Below are positions 52,688 to 61,227 of a DNA stretch of 64,000 bases, one piece after another. This DNA comes from JAIQGF01 sp051006995 (GTDB lineage Bacteria > Acidobacteriota > Terriglobia > Terriglobales > Acidobacteriaceae), in NCBI GenBank assembly GCA_051006995.1, contig JBPCSQ010000006.1, forward strand, positions 186,001 to 250,000, in the 5' to 3' direction. Numbering within the stretch: the first letter of the stretch is position 1; each line of letters starts with the position of its first letter. The notes under the pieces were generated by a model. The model was not told the DNA's origin. It did no database searches and saw only the letters and a list, made by a program, of their open reading frames with translations. A program made the translations under genes and the position numbers.

Positions 52688-53905
52688 ATGGGTAATAATT
52701 TCGATCTGGTGGTCATCGGCGGCGGCATCGTCGGCCTGGCGACCGCGCTGGAAGCCACGCGCCGCTTCCCTGCCATTCGTCTCGCAGTGCTCGAAAAGGA
52801 AGACCGCGTGGCCGCCCACCAGAGCGGCCACAACAGCGGCGTGATCCACTCAGGCCTTTACTATCGGCCAGGCTCGGAGAAGGCGCGCTTATGCGTCGAG
52901 GGCGCCGCCGCCATGGTCGCTTTCTGCCGCGAGCACGGCATCGCGCACCAGGTCTGCGGCAAGGTCGTGGTCGCCACCAGCGACGACGAACTGGGTCCGC
53001 TGCAGGAACTCTATCGTCGCGGCATGGCCAACGGCGTTGGCGGCCTGACGATGATGGGCCCGGAACGCCTGCGCGAACTTGAACCGCACGCCGCCGGCAT
53101 TCGCGCCCTGCACGTGCCTGGGACAGCGATCACAGATTACGCGGCAGTCACGCGCAAGTACGCCGAGCTCGTCACCTCGCAAGGAAGCGTGGTCGCAACC
53201 AGAAACGAAGTGGTCGGGATTCACCATCGTGGCGGAGCCGTTTTTGTGGCAACGACGCGCGGCGAATACGAAACCGGATTTCTGGTCAACTGCGCCGGCC
53301 TGCACAGCGACCGCATCGCCCGCATGGCGGGCGATGCGGTCGGAATCCGCATCTTTCCTTTCCGCGGCGAATACTACGAGTTGGCGCGGCGCGACCTGGT
53401 GCGCGGTCTGATTTATCCGGTGCCGGATCCAGGCCTGCCGTTTCTCGGCGTGCACTTCACTCGGCGCGTGGACGGCGCGGTGGAGGCCGGGCCCAACGCC
53501 GTGCTGGCGCTGCGCCGCGAGGGATATCGCAAGACGGACCTGAGCGCGCGCGATCTGGCCGACACCGTTGCCTTTCCCGGCTTCTGGCGCATGGCGGCAA
53601 AGATGTGGAGGACCGGCGCGGGAGAGTACTACCGCTCGCTCAGCAGGCGCGCCTTCGTGAAGGCGCTCGAGCGGCTGGTGCCGGAGATTCGGTCGGAAGA
53701 CCTAGCGGCGGGCGGTGCGGGTGTGCGCGCCCAGGCGGTGGACCGCAGCGGCGCGCTGCTGGATGACTTTTGCTTCGTGGAGAGCCAGCGGATGCTGCAC
53801 GTGGTTAATGCGCCGTCGCCGGCAGCGACCGCATCGCTCGTAATTGGGCGGGAGATTGTAAAGCGGTTGGAACGCGCCAGCGCCAGCGCCGGACTGGCCC
53901 GCTAG
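52688..53905 (+). CDS. lhgO: L-2-hydroxyglutarate oxidase/dehydrogenase
   Basis: LhgO oxidises L-2-hydroxyglutarate to 2-oxoglutarate with FAD and passes electrons to the membrane quinone pool. The 405 residues have the dinucleotide motif VVIGGGIVGLATALE (about 8-22), the family word AAHQSGHNSGVIHSGLYYRPGS, GTAITDYAAVTRKYA and FPFRGEYYEL. The complete length fits LhgO. The stop codon TAG and the stop of the convergent epimerase gene share the palindrome CTAG. Confidence 0.92.
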   Translation: MGNNFDLVVIGGGIVGLATALEATRRFPAIRLAVLEKEDRVAAHQSGHNSGVIHSGLYYRPGSEKARLCVEGAAAMVAFCREHGIAHQVCGKVVVATSDDELGPLQELYRRGMANGVGGLTMMGPERLRELEPHAAGIRALHVPGTAITDYAAVTRKYAELVTSQGSVVATRNEVVGIHHRGGAVFVATTRGEYETGFLVNCAGLHSDRIARMAGDAVGIRIFPFRGEYYELARRDLVRGLIYPVPDPGLPFLGVHFTRRVDGAVEAGPNAVLALRREGYRKTDLSARDLADTVAFPGFWRMAAKMWRTGAGEYYRSLSRRAFVKALERLVPEIRSEDLAAGGAGVRAQAVDRSGALLDDFCFVESQRMLHVVNAPSPAATASLVIGREIVKRLERASASAGLAR

Positions 53906-54864
53906 CGAGCGGCCGTGGCGCCGGCCACCTGCTCGCGATACCAGGCCACGGTACGCTTCAAGCCTTCTTCAACCATTACGGAAGGTTTGTAGCCTATGTG
54001 CTTCTCGGCCAGGGAAATGTCGGCTAGTGAATGCTTGATGTCGCCGCTGCGCTCCGGACCATATTCGGCGGTCTGGCGGAAACCAGTGAGCTTCTGGAGA
54101 ATGGCGTACGTCTCCTTGAGGGTAATGCGGCGACCGGTGGCGATATTGAAGGCGCGCCCCGCCACGCCATCGGCGGGCGCCGTGCATGCGCGCAGGTTGG
54201 CCGCCACGACGTTTTCGATGAAGGTGAAGTCGCGGCTCTGCTCGCCGTCGCCGTAAATCGTGGGCCGCTCGCCGCGCAGCATTCGCGGAATGAATTTCGC
54301 CAGCACTCCGGAGTATTGCGAAGTCGGATCCTGGCGCGGGCCGAAAATATTGAAGTAGCGCAGCGACACGGTCTCCAGGCCGTACACGCGGAAGAAGGAG
54401 GCCATGTAGTACTCGGCCGCAAGCTTAGACACGGCGTAGGGCGAGATTGGGTTGGGCACCATGCCCTCGTGCTTGGGCAACGTGGGCGTGTCGCCGTAGA
54501 GCGAGGACGAGGAGGCGTAGACCACGCGCTTGACCTTGGCGTCGCGGGCAGCAATCAGCAGCGAGAGCGTGCCGTCGATATTGGCGCGATTATTGCTGAC
54601 GGGATCCGCGACCGAGCGTGGGACGGAAGGAATCGCGGCCTGGTGCAGCACGTAGTCCGCGCCGCGGCAGGCGTCGGCGCAGGCAGCGCCGTCGTTGATG
54701 TCGGCCTCGATGAAATCGATTTGCGAGCGGATGGAAGCGAGGTTCTCGGCTTTGCCGGTGGCAAAATTATCAATGCCGCGGACGCGCTCGCCGCGCCCCA
54801 GCAGCGCGTGGGCGAGTGACGAGCCGATGAATCCCGCGATTCCGGTGATCAGGTAAACCGGCAT
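53902..54864 (-). CDS. NAD-dependent nucleotide-sugar epimerase, WbpP-like
   Basis: This 320-residue short-chain dehydrogenase has the NAD motif ITGIAGFIGSSLA (about 6-18), the catalytic SSSLYGD and YAVSK triad residues (Ser, Tyr, Lys), and the nucleotide-binding FNIFGPRQDP and YGDGEQSRDF. The words match UDP-N-acetylglucosamine 4-epimerases such as WbpP. The ATG shares a base with the stop of the UDP-sugar dehydrogenase gene (TGATG), so the two are coupled; together they would make UDP-GalNAc and its uronic acid. Confidence 0.87.
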   Translation of the reverse strand: MPVYLITGIAGFIGSSLAHALLGRGERVRGIDNFATGKAENLASIRSQIDFIEADINDGAACADACRGADYVLHQAAIPSVPRSVADPVSNNRANIDGTLSLLIAARDAKVKRVVYASSSSLYGDTPTLPKHEGMVPNPISPYAVSKLAAEYYMASFFRVYGLETVSLRYFNIFGPRQDPTSQYSGVLAKFIPRMLRGERPTIYGDGEQSRDFTFIENVVAANLRACTAPADGVAGRAFNIATGRRITLKETYAILQKLTGFRQTAEYGPERSGDIKHSLADISLAEKHIGYKPSVMVEEGLKRTVAWYREQVAGATAAR

Positions 54865-56234
54865 CAGCAGTGGACGATCTTGGGCGAATGGATGCCGCGG
54901 CTGCGCGTCGCATTGCGCGTATCCACCACCAGCTTGGACTCGCGCACGATGCGCTGGTAATCGTAGCTGGTGTGGTCGGTGACGATGAGCACGCAATCGA
55001 ATTCGCCAAGCTTGTCGAGCGGCGTGTTCTTCATTTGCAGATCGTACTTGCGTCCCTTGCCGACCGTGGCGAAGAACGGGTCGTTGTACGAAACCGTGGC
55101 GCCTTCGCGCTGCAACAACTCGATGATGGTGAGCGACGGAGACTCGCGCAGATCGTCAATATCCTTTTTGTATGCGACGCCAAGCACCAGCACCTTGGCC
55201 CCGTTGATGGCCTTCTTCTGGCGGTTGAGCGCGGCGGAAACCGATGCGACTACGTGATACGGCATGGCCGTATTGATGTCGCCCGCCAACTCAATAAAGT
55301 GGGTCTGGAAATCGAACTCGCGGGCCTTCCACGAGAGATAGTACGGGTCCACGGGAATGCAATGGCCGCCCAGCCCCGGACCCGGATAAAACGCCTGGAA
55401 TCCGAAAGGCTTGGTTTTGGCGGCGTCAATGACCTCCCAAATATCAATGCCCATACGCAGGCAGAGCAGCTTGAGTTCGTTCACCATGGCGATGTTGACG
55501 CAGCGGTAGATGTTCTCCAGCAGCTTGGTCATCTCCGCCGCGGCGGGCGTGGAAACGCGCACGGTGCGCCGGAAGATGCTGCCGTACACCGAGCAGGCCA
55601 TGTCGCCGGCGACCGGATCAAGCCCGCCAATCACCTTGGGGATATCGTGACGCTCAACGTCGGTGCGTCCCGGGTCCTCGCGCTCGGGCGAGAAAGCCAC
55701 GTAGAAGATGTCCTGCGCGGTGTCGCCAGGACGCGCCGCGCGCAGCCCGTGCTTGTTGCCCTTCTCCAGGATGGGGACCATCACTTCTTCAGTCGTGCCG
55801 GGATAAGTCGTGCTCTCCAGGATAATGAGTTGGCCGGAGTGAACATAGGGTGCGATGGCTTGCACGGTGTTCACGATGTAGCTCATATCGGGCTGGCGAT
55901 ACTCGTCCAGCGGCGTGGGAACACAGATGATAACGGCATCCATGGTGGCCACAGCCCCGAAATCGGTGGTGGGAGCAAAGCCGGCAGCGCGCGCGGCCTG
56001 AATATCGGCGGGCTCGATGCGGACAATGTAGGAGCCGCCCTTGGTCAGGGTGTCGACCTTCCGGGCATCAATATCGAAGCCGGTGACGGCCAGCTTTTCC
56101 TTGCTGAACAGCAGTGCCAAAGGCAGGCCGACGTAGCCGAGGCCGATGATGCCGATTTTGGCGGTGCGCGCTTCGATCTTGCGCTGGAGCTCCGCGGCAG
56201 CGGCCGCAAGAGAAGGTTTCGTGGCGCTGGACAT
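54864..56234 (-). CDS. UDP-N-acetylhexosamine 6-dehydrogenase, WbpA-like
   Basis: The 456-residue enzyme oxidises a UDP-N-acetylhexosamine at C6 to the uronic acid with two NAD. It shows the NAD motif IGIIGLGYVGLPLALLFS, the catalytic Cys in PGPGLGGHCIPVDPYYLSWKA, the Lys/Asn region LLENIYRCVNIAMVNEL and VLGVAYKKDIDDLRESP at the C-terminal domain. The words are those of the WbpA/WbpO class, not UDP-glucose dehydrogenase. It is the start of a two-gene coupled unit with the epimerase. Confidence 0.9.
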   Translation of the reverse strand: MSSATKPSLAAAAAELQRKIEARTAKIGIIGLGYVGLPLALLFSKEKLAVTGFDIDARKVDTLTKGGSYIVRIEPADIQAARAAGFAPTTDFGAVATMDAVIICVPTPLDEYRQPDMSYIVNTVQAIAPYVHSGQLIILESTTYPGTTEEVMVPILEKGNKHGLRAARPGDTAQDIFYVAFSPEREDPGRTDVERHDIPKVIGGLDPVAGDMACSVYGSIFRRTVRVSTPAAAEMTKLLENIYRCVNIAMVNELKLLCLRMGIDIWEVIDAAKTKPFGFQAFYPGPGLGGHCIPVDPYYLSWKAREFDFQTHFIELAGDINTAMPYHVVASVSAALNRQKKAINGAKVLVLGVAYKKDIDDLRESPSLTIIELLQREGATVSYNDPFFATVGKGRKYDLQMKNTPLDKLGEFDCVLIVTDHTSYDYQRIVRESKLVVDTRNATRSRGIHSPKIVHC

Positions 56235-56330
56235 GAGAAGAATTCCCTATTTCAGAACTGGTTGAGGGGTAAGCACATTATAACCCGCGCAGGCGAGGCG
56301 CAGCCTGAGTGAAGCTATGAGATAAAAGCC

Positions 56331-57002
56331 TCAGGCATGGCCATTGCGGCCATTCCCCAACTTGTGCAGCGATTCCACGGAGAGACCGACAAAATTTGGA
56401 ACGACAAGGTCGGCGCCGGCCTTCCGCAATACCTGGCCGCGGCCATTGGACGCGATGGCGAGGCACTTCATATGGGCCTCTTTGGCGGCTTTGACGCCGG
56501 ACACGGCATCCTCAATGACCAGCAGATCGGCGTTCGGGGAATCCAGATGGCGGGCTGCCGCGAGGAAAATCGCCGGATCCGGCTTGCCCTTGACCACGTC
56601 ATCGCCGGTGATCACCGCCCGGAAACAGCTTTTGAGGCGCAGCCGATCAAGAATGTAATGGACCCTGCCATGGCTGCCGGAGGTGGCCAGCGCCATAGGA
56701 ATTCCGGCGTTCTGGAGCAACTCGAGGAATTCGGTAACGCCCTCCACCATGTTGATGTCGAGCGCCTCTTCACGAAAGAGCGTTTCCTTTTGATGGCCAT
56801 ACTGGTGGATCTGCTCATCGGAAAGGTCACCGAGAAAAAATCTCAGGATGTCTTCCTTCTTCCTGCCATCGAGAATGAAATCCAACTCCTCGTCGGTGAC
56901 TTCCCTGCCGACGGAAGAAAGGAAGCGCCGCCAAGCAGCCTTGTGAATCGGGTGGCTATCAATAATGACGCCATCCAAATCGAAGATCACGCCTCTGAGC
57001 AT
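56331..57002 (-). CDS. HAD phosphatase, beta-phosphoglucomutase type
   Basis: The 223-residue HAD protein has motif I IFDLDGVIIDS (the nucleophile and acid Asp pair), a helical cap (about 17-80), motif II Thr/Ser in ALATSGSHGR, motif III Lys in VVKGKPDPAIF, and motif IV IEDAVSGVKAA. This C1-cap form is typical of beta-phosphoglucomutase and of sugar phosphatases. It overlaps the nucleotidyltransferase gene by 16 bases and lies next to hddA, so it may dephosphorylate heptose 1,7-bisphosphate in place of GmhB. That substrate is inferred only from context. Confidence 0.85.
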   Translation of the reverse strand: MLRGVIFDLDGVIIDSHPIHKAAWRRFLSSVGREVTDEELDFILDGRKKEDILRFFLGDLSDEQIHQYGHQKETLFREEALDINMVEGVTEFLELLQNAGIPMALATSGSHGRVHYILDRLRLKSCFRAVITGDDVVKGKPDPAIFLAAARHLDSPNADLLVIEDAVSGVKAAKEAHMKCLAIASNGRGQVLRKAGADLVVPNFVGLSVESLHKLGNGRNGHA

Positions 57003-57727
57003 GTTTTCGTTCCCGCTATCGATTCCTGCGCCGCAGCGATGCCCGGCCACTCACGCTGGGCAACCTGGTAATTGTGCATTGTACCGATGTCCAGAAGAAA
57101 CTCGGAAATCGTATAGGCGTACATTCGTCCGACCAAATTGGGCAACAGATCGCGAGCAATATCCGCTTCCCCGGTGTCCGGAATTGCCTGCAGCATGGCA
57201 GGAGTACCAAGGAGAATACCTGAAAAAACCACGTTGCCGGTAGGATGTTGCGGCTTCTCGACGAAGTCGCGGACTACGTTGCCGGAGTCAACGGTGATGA
57301 CGCCGCAGCGGGAAGGATCCGGAACGGTGTACACGCCGAGTGTGGCGGACCCGCCGTGGCTGCGGTGAAAATGGAGCATGCGCCCGAGGTCCACGTTGGT
57401 AAGGACGTCGGCGTAGAAGACCCAAAAGCACTCATCCGATTCCACCCACGAGCGGTTAGCAAGGAGGGTACCTGCGCTCCCTAAGAGCTTTTCTTCCTCG
57501 AAAATGCGTACGGTAATGCCGTCGTTCTCGCGGGAAAGAAACTCCTGCACCTGGTCGGCATGGGAATGAAGATTCACCAGCACGTCATCCACGCCGTGGC
57601 GGCGGCACAAGTCGAGCCAGATCTTCAGGATCGGCACACCGCGGACCGGGACGAGGCATTTGGGCATGGTGTCAGTCAGCGGACGCAGACGCGTCCCATG
57701 TCCTGCGGCGAGTACGAAGGCCTTCAA
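56987..57727 (-). CDS. Sugar-1-phosphate nucleotidyltransferase, HddC-like
   Basis: This 246-residue enzyme has the pyrophosphorylase signature FVLAAGHGTRLRPLTDTMPK with the UTP/GTP-binding loop, then CLVPVRGVPILKIWLDL, LLGSAGTLLANRSWV and FVEKPQHPTGN. The size and the words fit HddC, the guanylyltransferase for D-glycero-alpha-D-manno-heptose 1-phosphate, or a related mannose-1-phosphate guanylyltransferase. It starts at TTG 57727 (MKAFVLAAGHG) with AGGA eight bases upstream. HddA, GmhA and a HAD phosphatase gene are in the same cluster. Confidence 0.82.
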   Translation of the reverse strand: MKAFVLAAGHGTRLRPLTDTMPKCLVPVRGVPILKIWLDLCRRHGVDDVLVNLHSHADQVQEFLSRENDGITVRIFEEEKLLGSAGTLLANRSWVESDECFWVFYADVLTNVDLGRMLHFHRSHGGSATLGVYTVPDPSRCGVITVDSGNVVRDFVEKPQHPTGNVVFSGILLGTPAMLQAIPDTGEADIARDLLPNLVGRMYAYTISEFLLDIGTMHNYQVAQREWPGIAAAQESIAGTKTCSEA

Positions 57728-57752
57728 GCGATCAATCCTGTAGTTGAGGGGT

Positions 57753-58832
57753 TCAGCTCGCGGCAGCGCGCCGGGGCGAAAAGGTCCAGCGCATGCCGCC
57801 CAACTGGTCGCCGTCAATAAAGGGATCATCGACGACCACCTGGGCGCCCTGGAAATCGAAATCGAACATCATCTCGGTGGCGCCGAGATCGGACAAAGCA
57901 GCGCGTACGGCGGGCTGCTGCGGTTCGGGACAGAAGAGCAGAAGGAAGCCGCCGCCACCGGCGCCGGTAATCTTTCCGCCCAGGGCGCCGGCATCACGCG
58001 CCGCCTGGTAAATTTCGTCAATATGGGAGGTGGAAATCTTAGTCGAGACGCGCTTTTTGGCTTCCCATCCGTCGTGCAATAAGGCGCCAAATTTCCGCAG
58101 GTTGCCGGCCTGCAGCGCCTTGCGCATGGCGTCGGCCAGTTGGCGGATTTCGTGGAGCGATTCCACGGCCGCGCCATACTCTTTCGCGGTAAAGGCTTCC
58201 TGTTCCTTCAAAATCTTCCAGGAGTCACGGGAGGCACCCGTAAAGAACAGCAAAAGACTGGTTTGCAGTTCGCGCAGCACGGCGGAGTCAAGCTCAAGCG
58301 GCTCGACGGCCACGGCGCCATTGGGCTCGAACTTAATGAAATTCAAGCCGCCGAAGGCAGCCGCATATTCATCCTGTTTGCCGACGGGCTTGCCGAGCAC
58401 GTTGCGGGCAATGTGAAAGGCGCGCTCCGCGAGCTCATACTTCGACATTTGCAGGCCGAGATAGGACCCCAGGGTTTTGAGGACATTGACGCAAACACTG
58501 GCCGAAGAGCCGAGACCGGTGCCGGGAGGAATTTCGGAAGCAAGAAAAAGGCTGACCGAGACGGCAGAGCCAAGCTCGCGCAGCACAGCCAAGGGAAGAT
58601 CCAGATCGGTGCCCTTGCTGGACATGCGCGTGATGTCTTCCCAGGTCTCGATGGCGCGCAAATCAGAAGAGATTACCTGGACCTTGCCGTCGCTGCGCTT
58701 CTGCAGGATGGTATAGAAATGCTTGTTAATGGCGGCGCTGAGGACGGCGCCACCAAAGCGTTCGTAATAGGAAGGCAGGTCAGTACCGCCACCGCCAAAG
58801 CTAATCCGCACCGGAGTGCGTACTATCAGCAT
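57753..58832 (-). CDS. hddA: D-glycero-D-manno-heptose 7-phosphate kinase, HddA-like
   Basis: The 359-residue GHMP kinase has the N-terminal RTPVRISFGGGGTDLPSYY, the ATP loop PPGTGLGSSASVCVNVLK, and the C-terminal GGKITGAGGGGFLLLFC. RISFGGGGTDLP and the GKQDEYAAAFGGLNF word are typical of HddA-type heptose kinases. It phosphorylates heptose 7-phosphate at C1 on the way to GDP-heptose. Its start overlaps the end of the sugar transferase gene upstream by 32 bases. Confidence 0.88.
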   Translation of the reverse strand: MLIVRTPVRISFGGGGTDLPSYYERFGGAVLSAAINKHFYTILQKRSDGKVQVISSDLRAIETWEDITRMSSKGTDLDLPLAVLRELGSAVSVSLFLASEIPPGTGLGSSASVCVNVLKTLGSYLGLQMSKYELAERAFHIARNVLGKPVGKQDEYAAAFGGLNFIKFEPNGAVAVEPLELDSAVLRELQTSLLLFFTGASRDSWKILKEQEAFTAKEYGAAVESLHEIRQLADAMRKALQAGNLRKFGALLHDGWEAKKRVSTKISTSHIDEIYQAARDAGALGGKITGAGGGGFLLLFCPEPQQPAVRAALSDLGATEMMFDFDFQGAQVVVDDPFIDGDQLGGMRWTFSPRRAAAS

Positions 58833-60243
58833 GCACGGCCTCCGCAATCGGGGCTGCAGCAGGCTCGACAACCGACTCCGATGGTTGAACGGCCAGCTGG
58901 TGGGGGCGCCAGAGGCGAACCGCCAGAGTCCAGGCGGTTTGCAGCATCAACGACAAATCCAGCAAGGGCGACCAGTGATAGATGTACTGCAAGTCAAAAC
59001 GGGCTTTTTCCTCCGATGAATGTTGCTCGCGGAGGCCGTACACCTGGGCAAGGCCGGTGAGGCCCGGGGTGACGGAGAGACGTTGTCTCTGCCAATCGGA
59101 ATAATGCCGAACACGATCGGGTGATTCGGGACGCGGTCCGACCAGAGCCATGTCACCGAGAAGCACGTTCCAGAGCTGCGGCAGTTCGGTCAAGCTGAGC
59201 TTCACCAGAAGACGCTCGAAGCCGGCCAGAGTTTGCAGGCGATCCCGGTCCACGTTGAAGCGGTACATGGCGAAGGGATCGCCGCCCTTGCCGCAGCGCA
59301 CCTCAGACTGGAACATCTTTCCGCGCTGAACCAGCAAGGCAGCTGCAATCAGAAATATGAGTGGCGACACCAGCACCAGGAGGATGGAGCCAAGCAGCAT
59401 GTCCATGGCGCGCTTGATGACGAACGTCACCGCCGACGGAGTATGGTTCTCGAGCGAGATGACGGGCAGGCCATCCACTTCCATCAGCCGCGTGCGCGAG
59501 ACGTAGAGTTCGTACCACTGCGGGATCAGAGAAACTCGAAATCCTTCCCGGCGGCACAACGCGATCAGCTTCTTGGTTTCGGAAGCCGATACATCCGGCA
59601 AGGCAATGATCAGTTCCTCCACCTGCCAGCCTCGGAAGAGGTCAACTACGCCGAGGCTGGTGACGGACTTGGCCTCGGCCGCCGGCCGGGAATCGCTCTG
59701 CAATCCCGCGTGCGGGCCGCCGGGATGCAGAAAACCGACCACCTGGAGCATCAGTTCGGGATGATGTTCGATCTTGCGCGCCAATTCATGCGCGACTTTG
59801 CCGTTGCCGAGAATGACCACCTTTCGCGTGCCGCCGGAACGGGTGCGGGAGTGAAACAGCCCGCGAATGGAGTAGCGGACAGCAATGAATCCGACCAGGC
59901 TGAAGCCGCCGAAGTAGAGCACGATCAGGCGGGAAAAGTATTCGCGGCGCAGGAAAAGAAAAGCGAACATCAGGGTGACGAGCAGGGCAACGGCCAGCGT
60001 CAACTGCGTGGCCACAGCGGGGAAATGCCAGCCGCCACGAAATCCATCCAGCCTCATGTGGACGTAGAGAACTGTCCACACAGCTATCGCCGCCAAGGCC
60101 AGAGGCCACCAGGCGGCGAGAAATATCCACCCACTCACTGGCATGCCGGCTTGCAATGTCCGGAGGCAATAGGCCAGGAACAGAGCAGCACTTGCGACCA
60201 GCAAGTCAGCGACGAGGATCAATTCTGAGAGTCTGCGTCTCAT
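58801..60243 (-). CDS. Polyprenyl-phosphate sugar transferase, catalytic Asp replaced
   Basis: This 480-residue membrane protein has four or five N-terminal helices, a CoA-binding-like Rossmann part (RKVVILGNGKVAHELARKIE), a helix (AMDMLLGSILLVLVSPLIFL) and a C-terminal sugar transferase domain (PQLWNVLLGDMALVGPRPE, SVTPGLTGLAQV). The catalytic loop is odd: the Asp-Glu dyad of SLDELPQ is SLTELPQ here, and the stretch between the FKFRSM position (here YRFNVD) and that motif is about 20 residues shorter than usual. The enzyme class transfers sugar-1-phosphate to undecaprenyl phosphate; this copy may be inactive or altered. ATG 60243 is chosen. A second, intact transferase is at 62224. Confidence 0.85.
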   Translation of the reverse strand: MRRRLSELILVADLLVASAALFLAYCLRTLQAGMPVSGWIFLAAWWPLALAAIAVWTVLYVHMRLDGFRGGWHFPAVATQLTLAVALLVTLMFAFLFLRREYFSRLIVLYFGGFSLVGFIAVRYSIRGLFHSRTRSGGTRKVVILGNGKVAHELARKIEHHPELMLQVVGFLHPGGPHAGLQSDSRPAAEAKSVTSLGVVDLFRGWQVEELIIALPDVSASETKKLIALCRREGFRVSLIPQWYELYVSRTRLMEVDGLPVISLENHTPSAVTFVIKRAMDMLLGSILLVLVSPLIFLIAAALLVQRGKMFQSEVRCGKGGDPFAMYRFNVDRDRLQTLAGFERLLVKLSLTELPQLWNVLLGDMALVGPRPESPDRVRHYSDWQRQRLSVTPGLTGLAQVYGLREQHSSEEKARFDLQYIYHWSPLLDLSLMLQTAWTLAVRLWRPHQLAVQPSESVVEPAAAPIAEAVHADSTHSGAD

Positions 60244-60428
60244 CTTGCGAGGCAAACCAATAACACGCGTCTAATACGCGTCCCCGTCACGAACCAGACG
60301 CGTCATATTGCACAGCTCACATCAAGGGCATCGGAATTGTGAGGCCTGCTACATCGGAAGTCAAATCCGCCAGGACAATGGCTGAAGGTACAGTCACCGA
60401 ATAGGAACGGGTGGGGAAAATGGACGAA

Positions 60429-61070
60429 TCAGAAACTGGCGACCGCAGCTATGCCGGACACCGAGGCCTCGCGAATGCGGTGCCGCACGGCGGTAAATAC
60501 GGCATGGGCAATGGCGAGATGCATATCTTCTATGAGCTGCATGTTGTCGGAAGGAACAATGAGGCAGACATCGCAGAGATCTTTCATTTCCCCGCCTCGA
60601 AAGCCGGCAATGCCGATGGTGGTAGCGCCAACCTGGCGTGAATACTGAAGAGCCTTGAGAACGTTGGGCGAGTTGCCGCTGCAGCTGATGGCGAAGCTGA
60701 TGTCGCCCGGTTGAAGGAAATTCCGAAGCTGCTCGACGAAGATGTCCTGGTATGCCGAATCGTTGGCCCAGGCAGTAATGAGCGGAACATTATCGGTCAA
60801 TGCCATAAAGCGCAAACGCTGCTGGTCGGGGACCGCCGTGCCTTTGCCCAGGTCGCAAGCGCAATGCGAGGCCAAGGCGGCGCTGCCGCCGTTTCCGTAA
60901 GCGAAGACGCTGCGGCGCCTGCGATACGCGTCCAGGATCGAGGCCACAATCTGGTCAATCACGGAAACGGGCATGCGCGAAATGAGACGGGCCAAGTGCG
61001 AAAAATACCCGTCAGGACGCGCCAGTTCGAGTGCTCCGCAACTAGAACCGGATTCTGCGGAAAAGCTCAT
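60429..61070 (-). CDS. gmhA: Sedoheptulose 7-phosphate isomerase
   Basis: GmhA converts sedoheptulose 7-phosphate to D-glycero-D-manno-heptose 7-phosphate. The 213-residue SIS-domain protein has VFAYGNGGSAALASHCACDL, LTDNVPLITAWANDSAYQD, FAISCSGNSPNVLKAL and GIAGFRGGEMKDLCDV, all signature words of GmhA. ATG 61070 follows a GGAGGAG; GTG 61094 is possible. It is the first step of the GDP-heptose route in this cluster. Confidence 0.92.
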   Translation of the reverse strand: MSFSAESGSSCGALELARPDGYFSHLARLISRMPVSVIDQIVASILDAYRRRRSVFAYGNGGSAALASHCACDLGKGTAVPDQQRLRFMALTDNVPLITAWANDSAYQDIFVEQLRNFLQPGDISFAISCSGNSPNVLKALQYSRQVGATTIGIAGFRGGEMKDLCDVCLIVPSDNMQLIEDMHLAIAHAVFTAVRHRIREASVSGIAAVASF

Positions 61071-61227
61071 GACTCCGGACTCCTCCGATTGCACGATATT
61101 CCTGGTACTGATCCGTTAACTAGCCATTAACTTGATACGTCCCGAGGCCCCACCCCGTTGAGGCAACCGGCAGTATACATTGCCGGGCCGGGGTCCGCAG
61201 CAAGGGCCGCTGCAATGCCATGCCAAG

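Noticed and set aside
54870..56312. 480-codon open frame on the plus strand
   Set aside because: Shadow of the UDP-sugar dehydrogenase; composition is His/Arg/Val-rich with no recognisable motif.
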